Shown: in pieces, positions 1-7,317 of the stretch
How the letters are laid out: every line of letters begins with the position of its first letter
Numbering within the stretch: position 1 is the first letter of the stretch
Translations under genes and position numbers: made by a program
The notes under the pieces: model-generated
Database searches by the model: none
Told to the model about the DNA's origin: nothing
The model's input: only the letters and a program-made list of their open reading frames with translations
NCBI GenBank assembly: GCA_038217425.1
Contig: JBBQPM010000111.1
Location: 1 to 22,291 of the forward strand
From: JAIEPT01 sp038217425
Lineage (GTDB): Bacteria; Planctomycetota; Planctomycetia; Gemmatales; Gemmataceae
Length of the DNA: 22,291 nucleotides
Direction: 5' to 3'

Positions 1-3000
1 GTCCCCGACGGCCTTTATACCTACGAAGTGACGCTGACGGACGCGGCCGGGCACGTTGCCAGACCGGCGCCGCAAACTTTGACGGTGAACTCGGCCGTGC
101 CCGTGACGCCCGGAGCGCCTCAACTCGGCGCCGGCAGTGACACCGGGACGTCCGCGAGTGACAATGTCACCCGGCTGTCGCAACTGGAGTTCGTCGGCCA
201 GGGGACGCCGGGACACACGATTCGGCTCTATCGGAACGGAATGCAAATCGGTTCCGGGTTGGTCGGCGCGGACGGGACCTTCCGAGTTGCCGCGACCGTG
301 GGCGATGGTTCGCATCAAATCACCGCGCGGGAGTTTACGTTCGCGGGAATATCGTCGCCCTTCTCGGCCGCGACGACGGTGGTGATCGACGCCGCGCCGC
401 CGCCGACCCCCGCGCAGCTCGATCTCGACGCGGCGAGTGACACCGGGTTGTCATCCGGCGACAACGTCACGCTGCTGACGGCGCTGTCATTCTCCGGTTC
501 CGCTCAGCCGGGAACGCTGATGACCTTGTTCCAGGACGGCGTCGCCGGCGCCACGACGACCGTCTCGGCCAGCGGAACGTATGGGTTCAGCGTCTCGGGA
601 TTGTCGGTCGGCACGCACGCCTTCACGGTGACGTCGCAAGACACTGCAGGGAACGTCTCGCCGACGTCGGCGCCGCTCGAAGTTCGCGTTGCCGAAGTAC
701 AAGTGCCGAGCGTCGACGGATTCGTGCTCGGCCCTACGGCGCTGTCGCCCAACGGAGACGGCGTCGGCGAAACGACGTCACTCGATTTTCAAACCGCGGA
801 GCCAATCATGATTCGCGTGGAAGTCAGGAACGACGCCGGGCAAGTGGTGCGAACCATGGATCCGGGCGTGGTTCCCGCAGGCGATCAGACGCTGACGTGG
901 AACGGCCGCGACGACGCGGGCGCCGTCGTCCACGACGGTATTTACACGTTGCTCCTGACCGCGACCGACCAGGCGGGCAACCGTCGCGAGGTCAGTTCCA
1001 CGGTCGCCGTCGACACGCACGCCCCAGCGGTCTCGGCCGCCAGCTTGCTGGCTGCGGATGACACCGGGGCGTCACCCACCGACAAGCTCACGCGTTTGAC
1101 GACGCTGCGTATCGAGGGGAGCGCCGAGGCCCACGCCGAGGTGGGCATTTTCGAAGGCCCGATTCTGCTCGCCAGCACCACCGCCGGCGCGGATGGCGTC
1201 TGGCAAATGACCGTCACGCTCGCCGAGGGGGTCCGTACGCTCCAGGCGCGCGCCACCGATGCCGCCGGCAACGTCTCGGCTTCCGATCCGCTCAGCCTGC
1301 TCATCGATACGTCGCCTCCGGTCGTCGACGCCGGCAGCGATGTGATAGTCTCGGAAGGTCAGTCCGTCACGCTCTCGGCCTCATCCGATGAGCAGAGGAC
1401 CACAGGCGCGTGGCGACTCATCAGCAGCAGCACGGGCCAACTGGTTCCCGCGAGCGTGGGGCAGAACCTGACGTTCACGCCCGCCGACGACGGCACGTTC
1501 GTCTTCGAGCACGAAGTCGTCGATGCCGCAGGCAACATCGGGCAGGACCGCGTGGTCGTCACCGCGACCAATGTGGCGCCGACGTTGTCGGTCACGGGAC
1601 TGGCGACCGCAATCCCCGGCACCGCGTACGCGCTTTCCCTCGCCGCGAGCGATCCGGGAGCCGACGTCGTCGTCAGCTGGACGATCGCTTGGGGCGACGG
1701 CACGTCGGAGACGATCGTCGGGTCCTCGGCGACGCACGTGTATGCCGCGGCCGGTGCGTTTACGATTTCCGCGACGGCGCTGGACGAGGACGGCGCCACC
1801 AGTGCCGTCGGCCCGACGGTCACGGCCGTGACGCCCAACGTGGCGCCGACCGCGAGCCCCGGCGTCTCGACGGCACTCCAAAATCAACCAACGACGATCG
1901 ACCTGACCGCGTTCACCAGCGATCCCGACACGCTCGCAGCGCTGTGGACGTTCAGCGTGCAGAACGCCAACAACGGCACGATGGCGCTCACGGGTCAGAC
2001 GCTCACGTTCACGCCGAGCCAGGACTTTGTCGGCGCCGCCTCGTTCGAGTTCTACGCGCACGACGGTTCCCTCACGAGCAACCTGGCGACCGTCACGATC
2101 CAAGTGGCCGAGACCAATCACGCCCCGGTGCTGGTAAGCGATACGACGCTCGACGCGATCACGGAAGACCCGGCTACCAACCCGGGGACGCGGATCGCGG
2201 ACCTGATGACGCGCGCCGGCATGAGCGACGTCGACGCGGGGAGCCAACTCGGCGCAGCGATCGTGGGCGCCGACTACGGGAATGGCACGTGGCAATATAC
2301 CCTGGACGGCGCGAGTTGGCTGCCGCTGGGCGTACCGAGTTCCGCTGCGGCGCGGCTGCTTTCCGCCGACGCCCGCGTTCGCTTCGTTCCCTACGCCAAC
2401 TGGAATGGGACCGCGAACCTTCTCGTACGAGGTTGGGACCAGTCCGACGGCCGAGCCAGCGGGTCGGTCGCGAACCTGAGCGCGGTCGGCAACTACACCA
2501 GCTACAGCTCGGCCGCCGTAACCGCGGTCCTCGCGGTCGATGCGGTCAACGATGCGCCGGTGCAGTCCGTGCCGGGGAGCCAGTCGACGTTCCGCAATCA
2601 GAGTTTGACGCTCAGCGGATTCGGCGTCAGCGACGTCGACGGCGGGACGTTGCAAGTAACGCTCGGCGTGGGGCACGGTTCGCTCACAGTCGGTCTGGCG
2701 CCGGGCCTGACCAGCGTGGTCGGCAACGGGACCGCGAACATCGTCATGCAAGGATCACCCGGCGCCCTGAGCGTGGCGCTCAGCGGGCTCAGCTACCATG
2801 CGACCAACGGGTTCTACGGCAACGACGCGCTCACCTTCGTCGTCAGCGACGGCGCCGCCTCGGCGACGCGAGTCGTTTCGATCAACGTAGCCAATCGCAC
2901 GCCGTCGGTCGTCTCGACCGCTTTCTATGTCGCCACGCTGAACACGCCGTTGGTCGAATTTCTGGGAGCAGCGTTCTACGATGCCGACGGCGACAGTTTA

Positions 3001-3192
3001 ACGATTTCGCTGCTCAGCCCTCCGCTGAGCGGTTCGTTGGTGCTGAGCGCGAACGGCTCCTTCACCTACACGCCGGCGTCCGGTTTCCTGGGGACCGAGA
3101 CGTTCTCCGTTCGTGCGTTCGACGGCATCGCCTACAGCGGCCCGCTGACGGTGACGATCGACGTGCTGGATCCGTTCGGCTTGCGGCGATAG
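1..3192 (+). CDS. Large Ig-like/PKD/cadherin-like repeat surface protein, 3' part only
   Basis: The open frame runs from the first base of the window to TAG at 3190-3192, so the start lies upstream and about 1063 residues are visible. Domains in order: three bacterial Ig-like repeats with a recurring SDTG..S..DN.T signature (near 122-400, 418-690 and 1030-1300), a FlgD/CHU_C-like Ig module starting with LSPNGDG (about 720-1010), an Ig/PKD-like stretch, a PKD domain with WGDGTSE near 1690, and several cadherin-like modules with NHAPV, NDAPV and DADGD motifs up to the stop. This architecture is typical of very large secreted or surface adhesin-like proteins of aquatic bacteria. The last residues (LDPFGLRR) show no sorting motif, membrane helix or Por-type tail, so anchoring is unclear. 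The next gene starts 158 bases downstream and is unrelated. Specific ligand unknown. Confidence 0.9.
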   Translation, partial: VPDGLYTYEVTLTDAAGHVARPAPQTLTVNSAVPVTPGAPQLGAGSDTGTSASDNVTRLSQLEFVGQGTPGHTIRLYRNGMQIGSGLVGADGTFRVAATVGDGSHQITAREFTFAGISSPFSAATTVVIDAAPPPTPAQLDLDAASDTGLSSGDNVTLLTALSFSGSAQPGTLMTLFQDGVAGATTTVSASGTYGFSVSGLSVGTHAFTVTSQDTAGNVSPTSAPLEVRVAEVQVPSVDGFVLGPTALSPNGDGVGETTSLDFQTAEPIMIRVEVRNDAGQVVRTMDPGVVPAGDQTLTWNGRDDAGAVVHDGIYTLLLTATDQAGNRREVSSTVAVDTHAPAVSAASLLAADDTGASPTDKLTRLTTLRIEGSAEAHAEVGIFEGPILLASTTAGADGVWQMTVTLAEGVRTLQARATDAAGNVSASDPLSLLIDTSPPVVDAGSDVIVSEGQSVTLSASSDEQRTTGAWRLISSSTGQLVPASVGQNLTFTPADDGTFVFEHEVVDAAGNIGQDRVVVTATNVAPTLSVTGLATAIPGTAYALSLAASDPGADVVVSWTIAWGDGTSETIVGSSATHVYAAAGAFTISATALDEDGATSAVGPTVTAVTPNVAPTASPGVSTALQNQPTTIDLTAFTSDPDTLAALWTFSVQNANNGTMALTGQTLTFTPSQDFVGAASFEFYAHDGSLTSNLATVTIQVAETNHAPVLVSDTTLDAITEDPATNPGTRIADLMTRAGMSDVDAGSQLGAAIVGADYGNGTWQYTLDGASWLPLGVPSSAAARLLSADARVRFVPYANWNGTANLLVRGWDQSDGRASGSVANLSAVGNYTSYSSAAVTAVLAVDAVNDAPVQSVPGSQSTFRNQSLTLSGFGVSDVDGGTLQVTLGVGHGSLTVGLAPGLTSVVGNGTANIVMQGSPGALSVALSGLSYHATNGFYGNDALTFVVSDGAASATRVVSINVANRTPSVVSTAFYVATLNTPLVEFLGAAFYDADGDSLTISLLSPPLSGSLVLSANGSFTYTPASGFLGTETFSVRAFDGIAYSGPLTVTIDVLDPFGLRR

Positions 3193-3309
3193 CGGCCGCG
3201 CCCTTGCCGCGAGCGCGGTCCGTCAACATAATACTCTTCTTGAAAACTCGTCATGGCATGAAGGAAATTTGGGTCTCCTTCCGCTGCCCCGCAACCCACT
3301 CGCATTACC

Positions 3310-3345
3310 GGGCCAGTACCCAATTTAAATTGGCCCTGAGGTGAT
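3310..3345 (+). promoter_or_regulatory. rplC leader: AT-rich palindrome and strong Shine-Dalgarno
   Basis: A perfect 14-base palindrome, CCAATTTAAATTGG (3320-3333), lies just ahead of the L3 start. A second pairing, GGGCCA (3310-3315) with TGGCCC (3331-3336), shares bases with it, so the two folds exclude each other. The Shine-Dalgarno GAGGTGAT (3338-3345) matches the 16S 3' end over eight bases and sits five bases before the ATG. This could be an operator or an RNA switch for a ribosomal protein gene; the function is inferred. Confidence 0.4.
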
Positions 3346-3350
3346 GACAG

Positions 3351-4139
3351 ATGCCGCTCGGACTTCTCGGAATGAAAGTCGGCATGACGCAGGTGTACGA
3401 CGCCACGGGCAATATGGCCCCGGTGACCGTGCTCAACCTGGGTCCTTGCCCTATCCTGCAAATTCGTACCATGGAACGCGACGGCTACATCGCCGTGCAA
3501 CTGGGCTTCGGCGATCGCAATCGCAAGAAAGCCTCCCGCGCCGAGCGCGGCCACGTCGCCTCCGATCTCAGCTCCAAACGCCGAAAGGCCAAGCAAGAGA
3601 GCGGCGAAACGATCCTGGAGAAAGCCAACTGCGATCCCCAGAAGTTCATCCGCGAGTTCCGCCTCGACGCTCCCCCCACGCAAAAGGTCGGCGACAAGCT
3701 CACCGTCGAAGCCCTCTTCAAAGAAGTGCGCCGCATCGACGTCATCGGCACCAGCAAGGGCCGAGGCTACGCCGGCGTTATGAAGCGGCACGGCTTCTCA
3801 GGCCTGCGCGCCAGCCACGGTATCAAGAAGGGCTCCCGGCAACACGGTAGCTGCAGCTCGCTCGCCAGCAACCGCGGTAGCGGCCGACCCAAAAAGGGCA
3901 TGAAACGCGCCGGGCAGCACGGAAACGCCCAGATCACCGCACGCAACCTCGAGATCGTCAAGATCGACGAGGCCAATAGCTACATGCTCGTTCGCGGCGC
4001 CGTCCCCGGGCCCAACGGCGGTTACGTCATGGTCCGCGCCACCAACAAGAAAGACAACCCCAAGGCCAATCCGCCCAAGCCCGTCCTCAGCAAGAAGGAC
4101 GCCAAGAAGGCCGCCGCCCCCGCCCCCAAGAAGAAGTAA
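3351..4139 (+). CDS. rplC: 50S ribosomal protein L3, solitary and with a divergent central loop
   Basis: L3 is an early-assembling protein of the large ribosomal subunit whose central extension reaches toward the peptidyl transferase centre. The N-terminus MPLGLLGMKVGMTQVYD, the segment GTSKGRGYAGVMKRHGF (133-149) and the segment LVRGAVPGPNGG (213-224) identify it. It has 262 residues against roughly 205-215 in typical bacterial L3; most of the excess is a Lys/Ala/Pro-rich tail from about residue 233 and a charged insertion near 57-90. The loop at 161-190 differs from the usual GSIGQ..TPG..FKGKKMAG and lacks the Gln that PrmB methylates in E. coli. Neither rpsJ upstream nor rplD downstream is present, so it is outside the usual S10 operon. 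The start is fixed by the eight-base Shine-Dalgarno. A hairpin follows the stop. Confidence 0.95.
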   Translation: MPLGLLGMKVGMTQVYDATGNMAPVTVLNLGPCPILQIRTMERDGYIAVQLGFGDRNRKKASRAERGHVASDLSSKRRKAKQESGETILEKANCDPQKFIREFRLDAPPTQKVGDKLTVEALFKEVRRIDVIGTSKGRGYAGVMKRHGFSGLRASHGIKKGSRQHGSCSSLASNRGSGRPKKGMKRAGQHGNAQITARNLEIVKIDEANSYMLVRGAVPGPNGGYVMVRATNKKDNPKANPPKPVLSKKDAKKAAAPAPKKK

Positions 4140-4160
4140 ACCCTTTCGCCCAAACGATTA

Positions 4161-4190
4161 CGCCGAACGCAAGTCATGCGTTCGGCGTTT
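4161..4190 (+). terminator. Hairpin terminator after rplC
   Basis: CGCCGAACGCA (4161-4171) pairs perfectly with TGCGTTCGGCG (4177-4187) around a five-base loop and is followed by TTT. The 11-bp stem lies 22 bases after the L3 stop and just ahead of the next ribosome binding site. The short T run makes it a moderate rather than a strong intrinsic terminator. Confidence 0.6.
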
Positions 4191-4208
4191 CGTGTCCCAG
4201 GAGTTTCC

Positions 4209-4562
4209 ATGATCGTCACCACCGGCAACGAAGTCGTCGGCTACGGCGTCAGCCAATACCTCGGCGTCGTCCGCGGCATCGTCGTTCGCTCGCCCACCAT
4301 CGCCCAGGGCATCATGGGGGGCTTCAAGTCGATCTTCGGCGGTAACATCCAGTCGTACGAAGTCGTCTGCGAGACCGCACGCAAGGAGGCCTTCGAACGC
4401 ATGGTCCAGCACGCCATGGAAGTCAAAGCCGACGCCATCATCGGTATGCGTTACGACGCCACCGAGTTCGCCCCCAGCGTCACCGAAGTGTTGGCCTACG
4501 GCACCGCGGTCAAACTGATCGCCGAACGCCCCGCGGAGTACATGGCAATTCAGCCGCGCTAA
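4209..4562 (+). CDS. YbjQ/DUF74 family protein
   Basis: The protein has 117 residues and starts MIVTTGNEVVGYGV, the usual opening of the YbjQ (DUF74, 'heavy-metal-binding' UPF0145) family. GGFKSIFGGNIQSYE in the middle and ADAIIGMRYDATEF near the C-terminus are also family hallmarks. Members form pentameric rings in structural studies, but the cellular role is not established; the metal-binding label rests on weak evidence. The start at 4209 is chosen because AGGAG (4199-4203) is five bases upstream and family homology begins there. An upstream ATG at 4176 lies inside the terminator hairpin and is unlikely. The stop overlaps the stop of the converging protoporphyrinogen oxidase gene by four bases. 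Linkage to rplC is probably coincidental because a hairpin separates the genes. Confidence 0.85.
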   Translation: MIVTTGNEVVGYGVSQYLGVVRGIVVRSPTIAQGIMGGFKSIFGGNIQSYEVVCETARKEAFERMVQHAMEVKADAIIGMRYDATEFAPSVTEVLAYGTAVKLIAERPAEYMAIQPR

Positions 4563-5941
4563 GTAAATCTACGCGCGACTTTTTCCGCAAGAATCGTACC
4601 CTGCTCGGTGCAGTCGTTCATGGCGACGCCGAGGAACGAATTCCCGCCCAGAAAAAGCCCCGGATGCAGATCGAGCCTGGCGCCAATCAGGTTGACGCGC
4701 GCCAGATGGCCGACGTGATACTGCGGAATCGCCCTGGGCCAGCGGACGATGCGCTGAAAGATCGGCTCCCCTTTTACGCCCATCACGACTTGCAACTCCT
4801 TATGCGTGGCACGCAGTAAGCGTTCGTCGTCCCAGTCGACGATGTCGCCGCGCCGCCACCCCCCCGCCATCGCCCGCATCAGCACGACGCCGGGGGGCGC
4901 CCGGTCGGGATAGATGGACGAGCACCACTGCACGCCGAGCAGATCGCGGCGCGTGCTTTCCGGCGTAATAAAGCCGAAGCCGTCGACCGACGTTGGCACA
5001 TCTTCCTGGCGATATCCCAGGGCGATGACGGCGATGCGGTTGAAAGGGATCTGCGCCAGAAGTTCCGCCAGGGCCGCGTCCATGTCGGCGACGATGCGGG
5101 CCTGTTCGTGCGCGGGACAGGTGAGCACGACTGCTTCCGCCCGCCAGGTCTCGCGGCCCTCGCCGTGCAGCGTCCAGAGGCCGTCGGGTTCGCGCACCAG
5201 CTTGCGAATCGCCACGCCCAGCTGCGGCTTGACGCGCTCCGAGAGGGCTTCGACGAGGGACCGCAGTCCCGAACGCAGCGACCAGAGCTTCCCCGGCTTT
5301 TCGTAAGCCATTCCCTTGGCCTCGGCTTCCTCTCGACGTTTGCGCGCCGTCTCGGCGAAGCCCTTAAGAATGGATCCATAATCGCGTTCGAGGGCGGCGA
5401 TGCGCGGGAAACAGGCCGGCAAGCTGAGCATCTCCGGATCGCCCGCGAAGATGCCGGTGACGAGCCCGTCCGCGAAGACCTCCGCCGTCTCCTTCCCCGC
5501 TCGGCGCCGGGCGAACGCGGCAATCGATTCATCGCCCGGGTCGCCATGCCGGCGCCGAAATCGCTCCCACAAGAACGAAAGCTTGCCGCGCCAGGAGAGC
5601 AGCGGCGTCGTGAGCAAACCCCAGGGACTGCCAGGGAGTTTGTGGAGCCGATCTTTCCAGTAGAGATAGCGGTTCTTGCCGGCCGAGGGGTTGGCGAGAA
5701 TGAGCTGGTCCTGCAGGCCGACTTCGCGCGTCAGTTCGAGGGTGCTGGGCTTGGAATCGAGAAAGCCGTTGGGCCCGATCTCGATTTGATAGCCGCTCTG
5801 CCTCTCCGTCCACATCGTGCCGCCGGGGCGCGCGGCGCCTTCGAGGATCTGCACATCGGCGTGCGGCAGTCGCTGCTTCAGGCGATAGGCGACGGACAAT
5901 CCGGAGATGCCGGCGCCGACAACGACGATCCGTGGATTCAT
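4559..5941 (-). CDS. hemY: Protoporphyrinogen/coproporphyrinogen oxidase, FAD-dependent
   Basis: The 460-residue protein is a flavin amine-oxidase-fold enzyme that oxidises protoporphyrinogen IX (or coproporphyrinogen III) late in heme synthesis. Seen: a dinucleotide-binding motif VVVGAGISGLSVAYRL at the N-terminus with Glu34 as the ribose-binding acid, ILEGAARPGG, IEIGPNGF, the DGLVTGIFAGDPEMLS block typical of the family, and a C-terminal FAD-contact segment GGNSFLGVAMNDCTEQG. Length fits the family (about 450-480). Naming varies: hemY or hemG for protoporphyrinogen, cgoX for coproporphyrinogen; the sequence alone does not settle the substrate. Its ATG overlaps the TGA of the upstream kinase-like gene (ATGA), implying translational coupling in a rhodanese-kinase-oxidase operon. 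Its stop overlaps that of the converging YbjQ gene. Confidence 0.88.
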   Translation of the reverse strand: MNPRIVVVGAGISGLSVAYRLKQRLPHADVQILEGAARPGGTMWTERQSGYQIEIGPNGFLDSKPSTLELTREVGLQDQLILANPSAGKNRYLYWKDRLHKLPGSPWGLLTTPLLSWRGKLSFLWERFRRRHGDPGDESIAAFARRRAGKETAEVFADGLVTGIFAGDPEMLSLPACFPRIAALERDYGSILKGFAETARKRREEAEAKGMAYEKPGKLWSLRSGLRSLVEALSERVKPQLGVAIRKLVREPDGLWTLHGEGRETWRAEAVVLTCPAHEQARIVADMDAALAELLAQIPFNRIAVIALGYRQEDVPTSVDGFGFITPESTRRDLLGVQWCSSIYPDRAPPGVVLMRAMAGGWRRGDIVDWDDERLLRATHKELQVVMGVKGEPIFQRIVRWPRAIPQYHVGHLARVNLIGARLDLHPGLFLGGNSFLGVAMNDCTEQGTILAEKVARRFT

Positions 5942-6924
5942 CGCGGGCGCTCCAGATTCTGCAGCGCCGCGAGCGCTTCGTTCAGCGTCGCGACTCCGTC
6001 CAGGAGCAACGTCCGTGCCAGCGCACGGACCGTCTCACGCTGTTCCTCGGCCGGCAGATAATCGATGGGGCTCGTGCCGTCGACGCGCGCCAGCAGGCAG
6101 ACGCCCAGGTGTTTGAGGCCGCGGGCTTCGATCGTCGGGTCGCCCTGCTCGGCGTAGGCGGTTCCGAACGCGCGGATCGTCTCCGCGAAACGCTCGCGCT
6201 CTGAACGCATCGCCTTAAGAAAGAGATGCGTCAAAAACAATCCGTAGTCCATGCTCGGATCGCCCAGGTACGCGGTCTCGTAGTCGACCAGCGTAAACCC
6301 GTGAGCGTGGATCAGCATGTTCTTGGGCGTGTAGTCGCCGTGGCAGAGCGCCTCGTGCCGTGACAGCATGTCGTCGAGCACGGCGCCGACGGCTCGGGCA
6401 GTTTCGGGCCGACGTTCGCGGACTCGCATATAGAACGGCTCAGCACGGAGTTGCACAAAGACTGTCGCATCGCGGAAGCTCTGGAACTCCGGCTGCCGAG
6501 CGGAGACGTTGTGAATCGTCGCCAGGATACGCCCCGCGTCGGCGCCTCGATGTGGGTCGATCTCCCCGGAGAGAAGTACCGCCTTCCAGTCGCGCGCTTC
6601 GATCGGCGCATGACTCATGGCGAACAAGAAGTCCTCGCGCTCGGTCCAGAGCACGCGCGGCACGGTCCCTTCGGGCAGGTAGGGCTCCAGCGCCTGCATG
6701 ACTTCCAGTTCGCGGAAGACGCGGGCGACGTCGCTGAACCAGGCTTCCTTGGTGCGAAGCTGCGGACACGATTGCTTGAGGACGAAGCGTTCGACGGGAG
6801 TTTCGATGCGCAGCACGAGATTGGAAACGCCGCCGCTGAGATAGGCGGCGCGGGCGCCAGCGTGGGGAAGTCGGCCCTTGCGGGCGAGGTAATCCAGCGC
6901 GTTGTCCTGGGTCAGTGCGTACAT
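5938..6924 (-). CDS. APH-fold phosphotransferase family protein
   Basis: The 328-residue protein has the aminoglycoside/choline kinase-like fold. Seen: an N-lobe with VLKQS (Lys50, the likely ATP-contacting lysine), the catalytic Brenner motif HGDYTPKNML (His195, Asp197, Asn202), and the metal-binding VDYETA (Asp214) followed by GDPSMDYG. All key catalytic residues are present, so it is probably active. The family phosphorylates small molecules such as choline, thiamine, methylthioribose, homoserine or fructosamine; nothing here identifies the substrate. It lies seven bases downstream of the rhodanese gene and overlaps the oxidase start by four bases, so the three are very probably cotranscribed. 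A resistance role is unlikely given this housekeeping context, but the link to heme synthesis is only positional. Confidence 0.82.
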   Translation of the reverse strand: MYALTQDNALDYLARKGRLPHAGARAAYLSGGVSNLVLRIETPVERFVLKQSCPQLRTKEAWFSDVARVFRELEVMQALEPYLPEGTVPRVLWTEREDFLFAMSHAPIEARDWKAVLLSGEIDPHRGADAGRILATIHNVSARQPEFQSFRDATVFVQLRAEPFYMRVRERRPETARAVGAVLDDMLSRHEALCHGDYTPKNMLIHAHGFTLVDYETAYLGDPSMDYGLFLTHLFLKAMRSERERFAETIRAFGTAYAEQGDPTIEARGLKHLGVCLLARVDGTSPIDYLPAEEQRETVRALARTLLLDGVATLNEALAALQNLERPR

Positions 6925-6931
6925 GAGGGGC

Positions 6932-7252
6932 TCAGTAGCGCGGCACGGTCGGATCGACCTCGCAGGACCAGGCGTCGATGCCGCCGGCCAGCGACTGGAC
7001 GTCGGTGAGTCCCAGGCGGATCAGGTAATCCGCGGCCGACAGGCTGCGCACGCCGTGATGGCAGTAGACGATAATCGGCTCGCTGCCGGCCAGTTCCTTG
7101 GCGCGTTTGGGGAGTTCGCCTAATGGAATCAGCAGGCTGTCGGGCAGGGCTGCGACCTGATTCTCCCAGGCCTGCCGCACGTCGACGAGACGAAACGGCC
7201 GGCCGTTCTCCAGTTGAAGGGCCAGCTCCCGGGGCGTGATTTGCAACGGCAT
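6932..7252 (-). CDS. Single-domain rhodanese (sulfurtransferase-like)
   Basis: The protein has 106 residues from MPLQITPREL. It carries LVDVRQAWEN, an intact catalytic loop VYCHHGVRS with Cys64 and the CxxxxR arrangement, and the C-terminal SLAGGIDAWS hallmark. Single-domain rhodaneses of this GlpE-like size transfer sulfane sulfur to thiol or cyanide acceptors in the cytoplasm; the physiological acceptor is unknown. The start at 7252 is preferred over an in-frame GTG at 7264 because GGAG lies six bases before this ATG. It is the first gene of the three-gene minus-strand operon; the terminator of the preceding minus-strand gene ends just upstream, so a promoter must lie within or near that short gap, or readthrough must feed the operon. 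Confidence 0.88.
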   Translation of the reverse strand: MPLQITPRELALQLENGRPFRLVDVRQAWENQVAALPDSLLIPLGELPKRAKELAGSEPIIVYCHHGVRSLSAADYLIRLGLTDVQSLAGGIDAWSCEVDPTVPRY

Positions 7253-7268
7253 GAATCTCTCCACGGAG

Positions 7269-7311
7269 AAAAAGGGACCGATTCTTCTGGAGAGTTTGAA
7301 AAATCGGTCCC
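7269..7311 (-). terminator. Rho-independent terminator of the charged-protein gene
   Basis: Read on the minus strand, GGGACCGATT (7311-7302) pairs with AATCGGTCCC (7283-7274). The stem extends by three pairs past one mismatch, and TTTTT (7273-7269) follows directly. It starts seven bases after the stop at 7318. A GC-rich stem with a T tract is the classic intrinsic terminator, and it separates this gene from the rhodanese operon. Confidence 0.85.
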
Positions 7312-7317
7312 GCTCGC

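Noticed and set aside
1381..2751. Long minus-strand open frame of 456 codons under the repeat protein
   Set aside because: Its product is Arg-rich low-complexity typical of an antisense GC-rich shadow, while the plus-strand frame has clear domain repeats.
3194..3220. Possible terminator hairpin after the repeat protein (GGCCGCGC with GCGCGGTC)
   Set aside because: Eight pairs including one G-T, an 11-base loop and no T tract; chance pairing is likely at this GC content.
1410..3344. Long plus-strand frame overlapping the repeat protein and running to the rplC leader
   Set aside because: Arg/Gly/His-rich shadow frame with no domain, in conflict with the well-supported repeat protein.
4176..4208. 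Upstream ATG start for the YbjQ gene
   Set aside because: It lies in the loop of the terminator hairpin, lacks a ribosome binding site, and adds residues outside the family.
5938..6924. Aminoglycoside resistance gene
   Set aside because: Only the broad APH fold is supported; the operon context is metabolic and there is no mobile element beside it.
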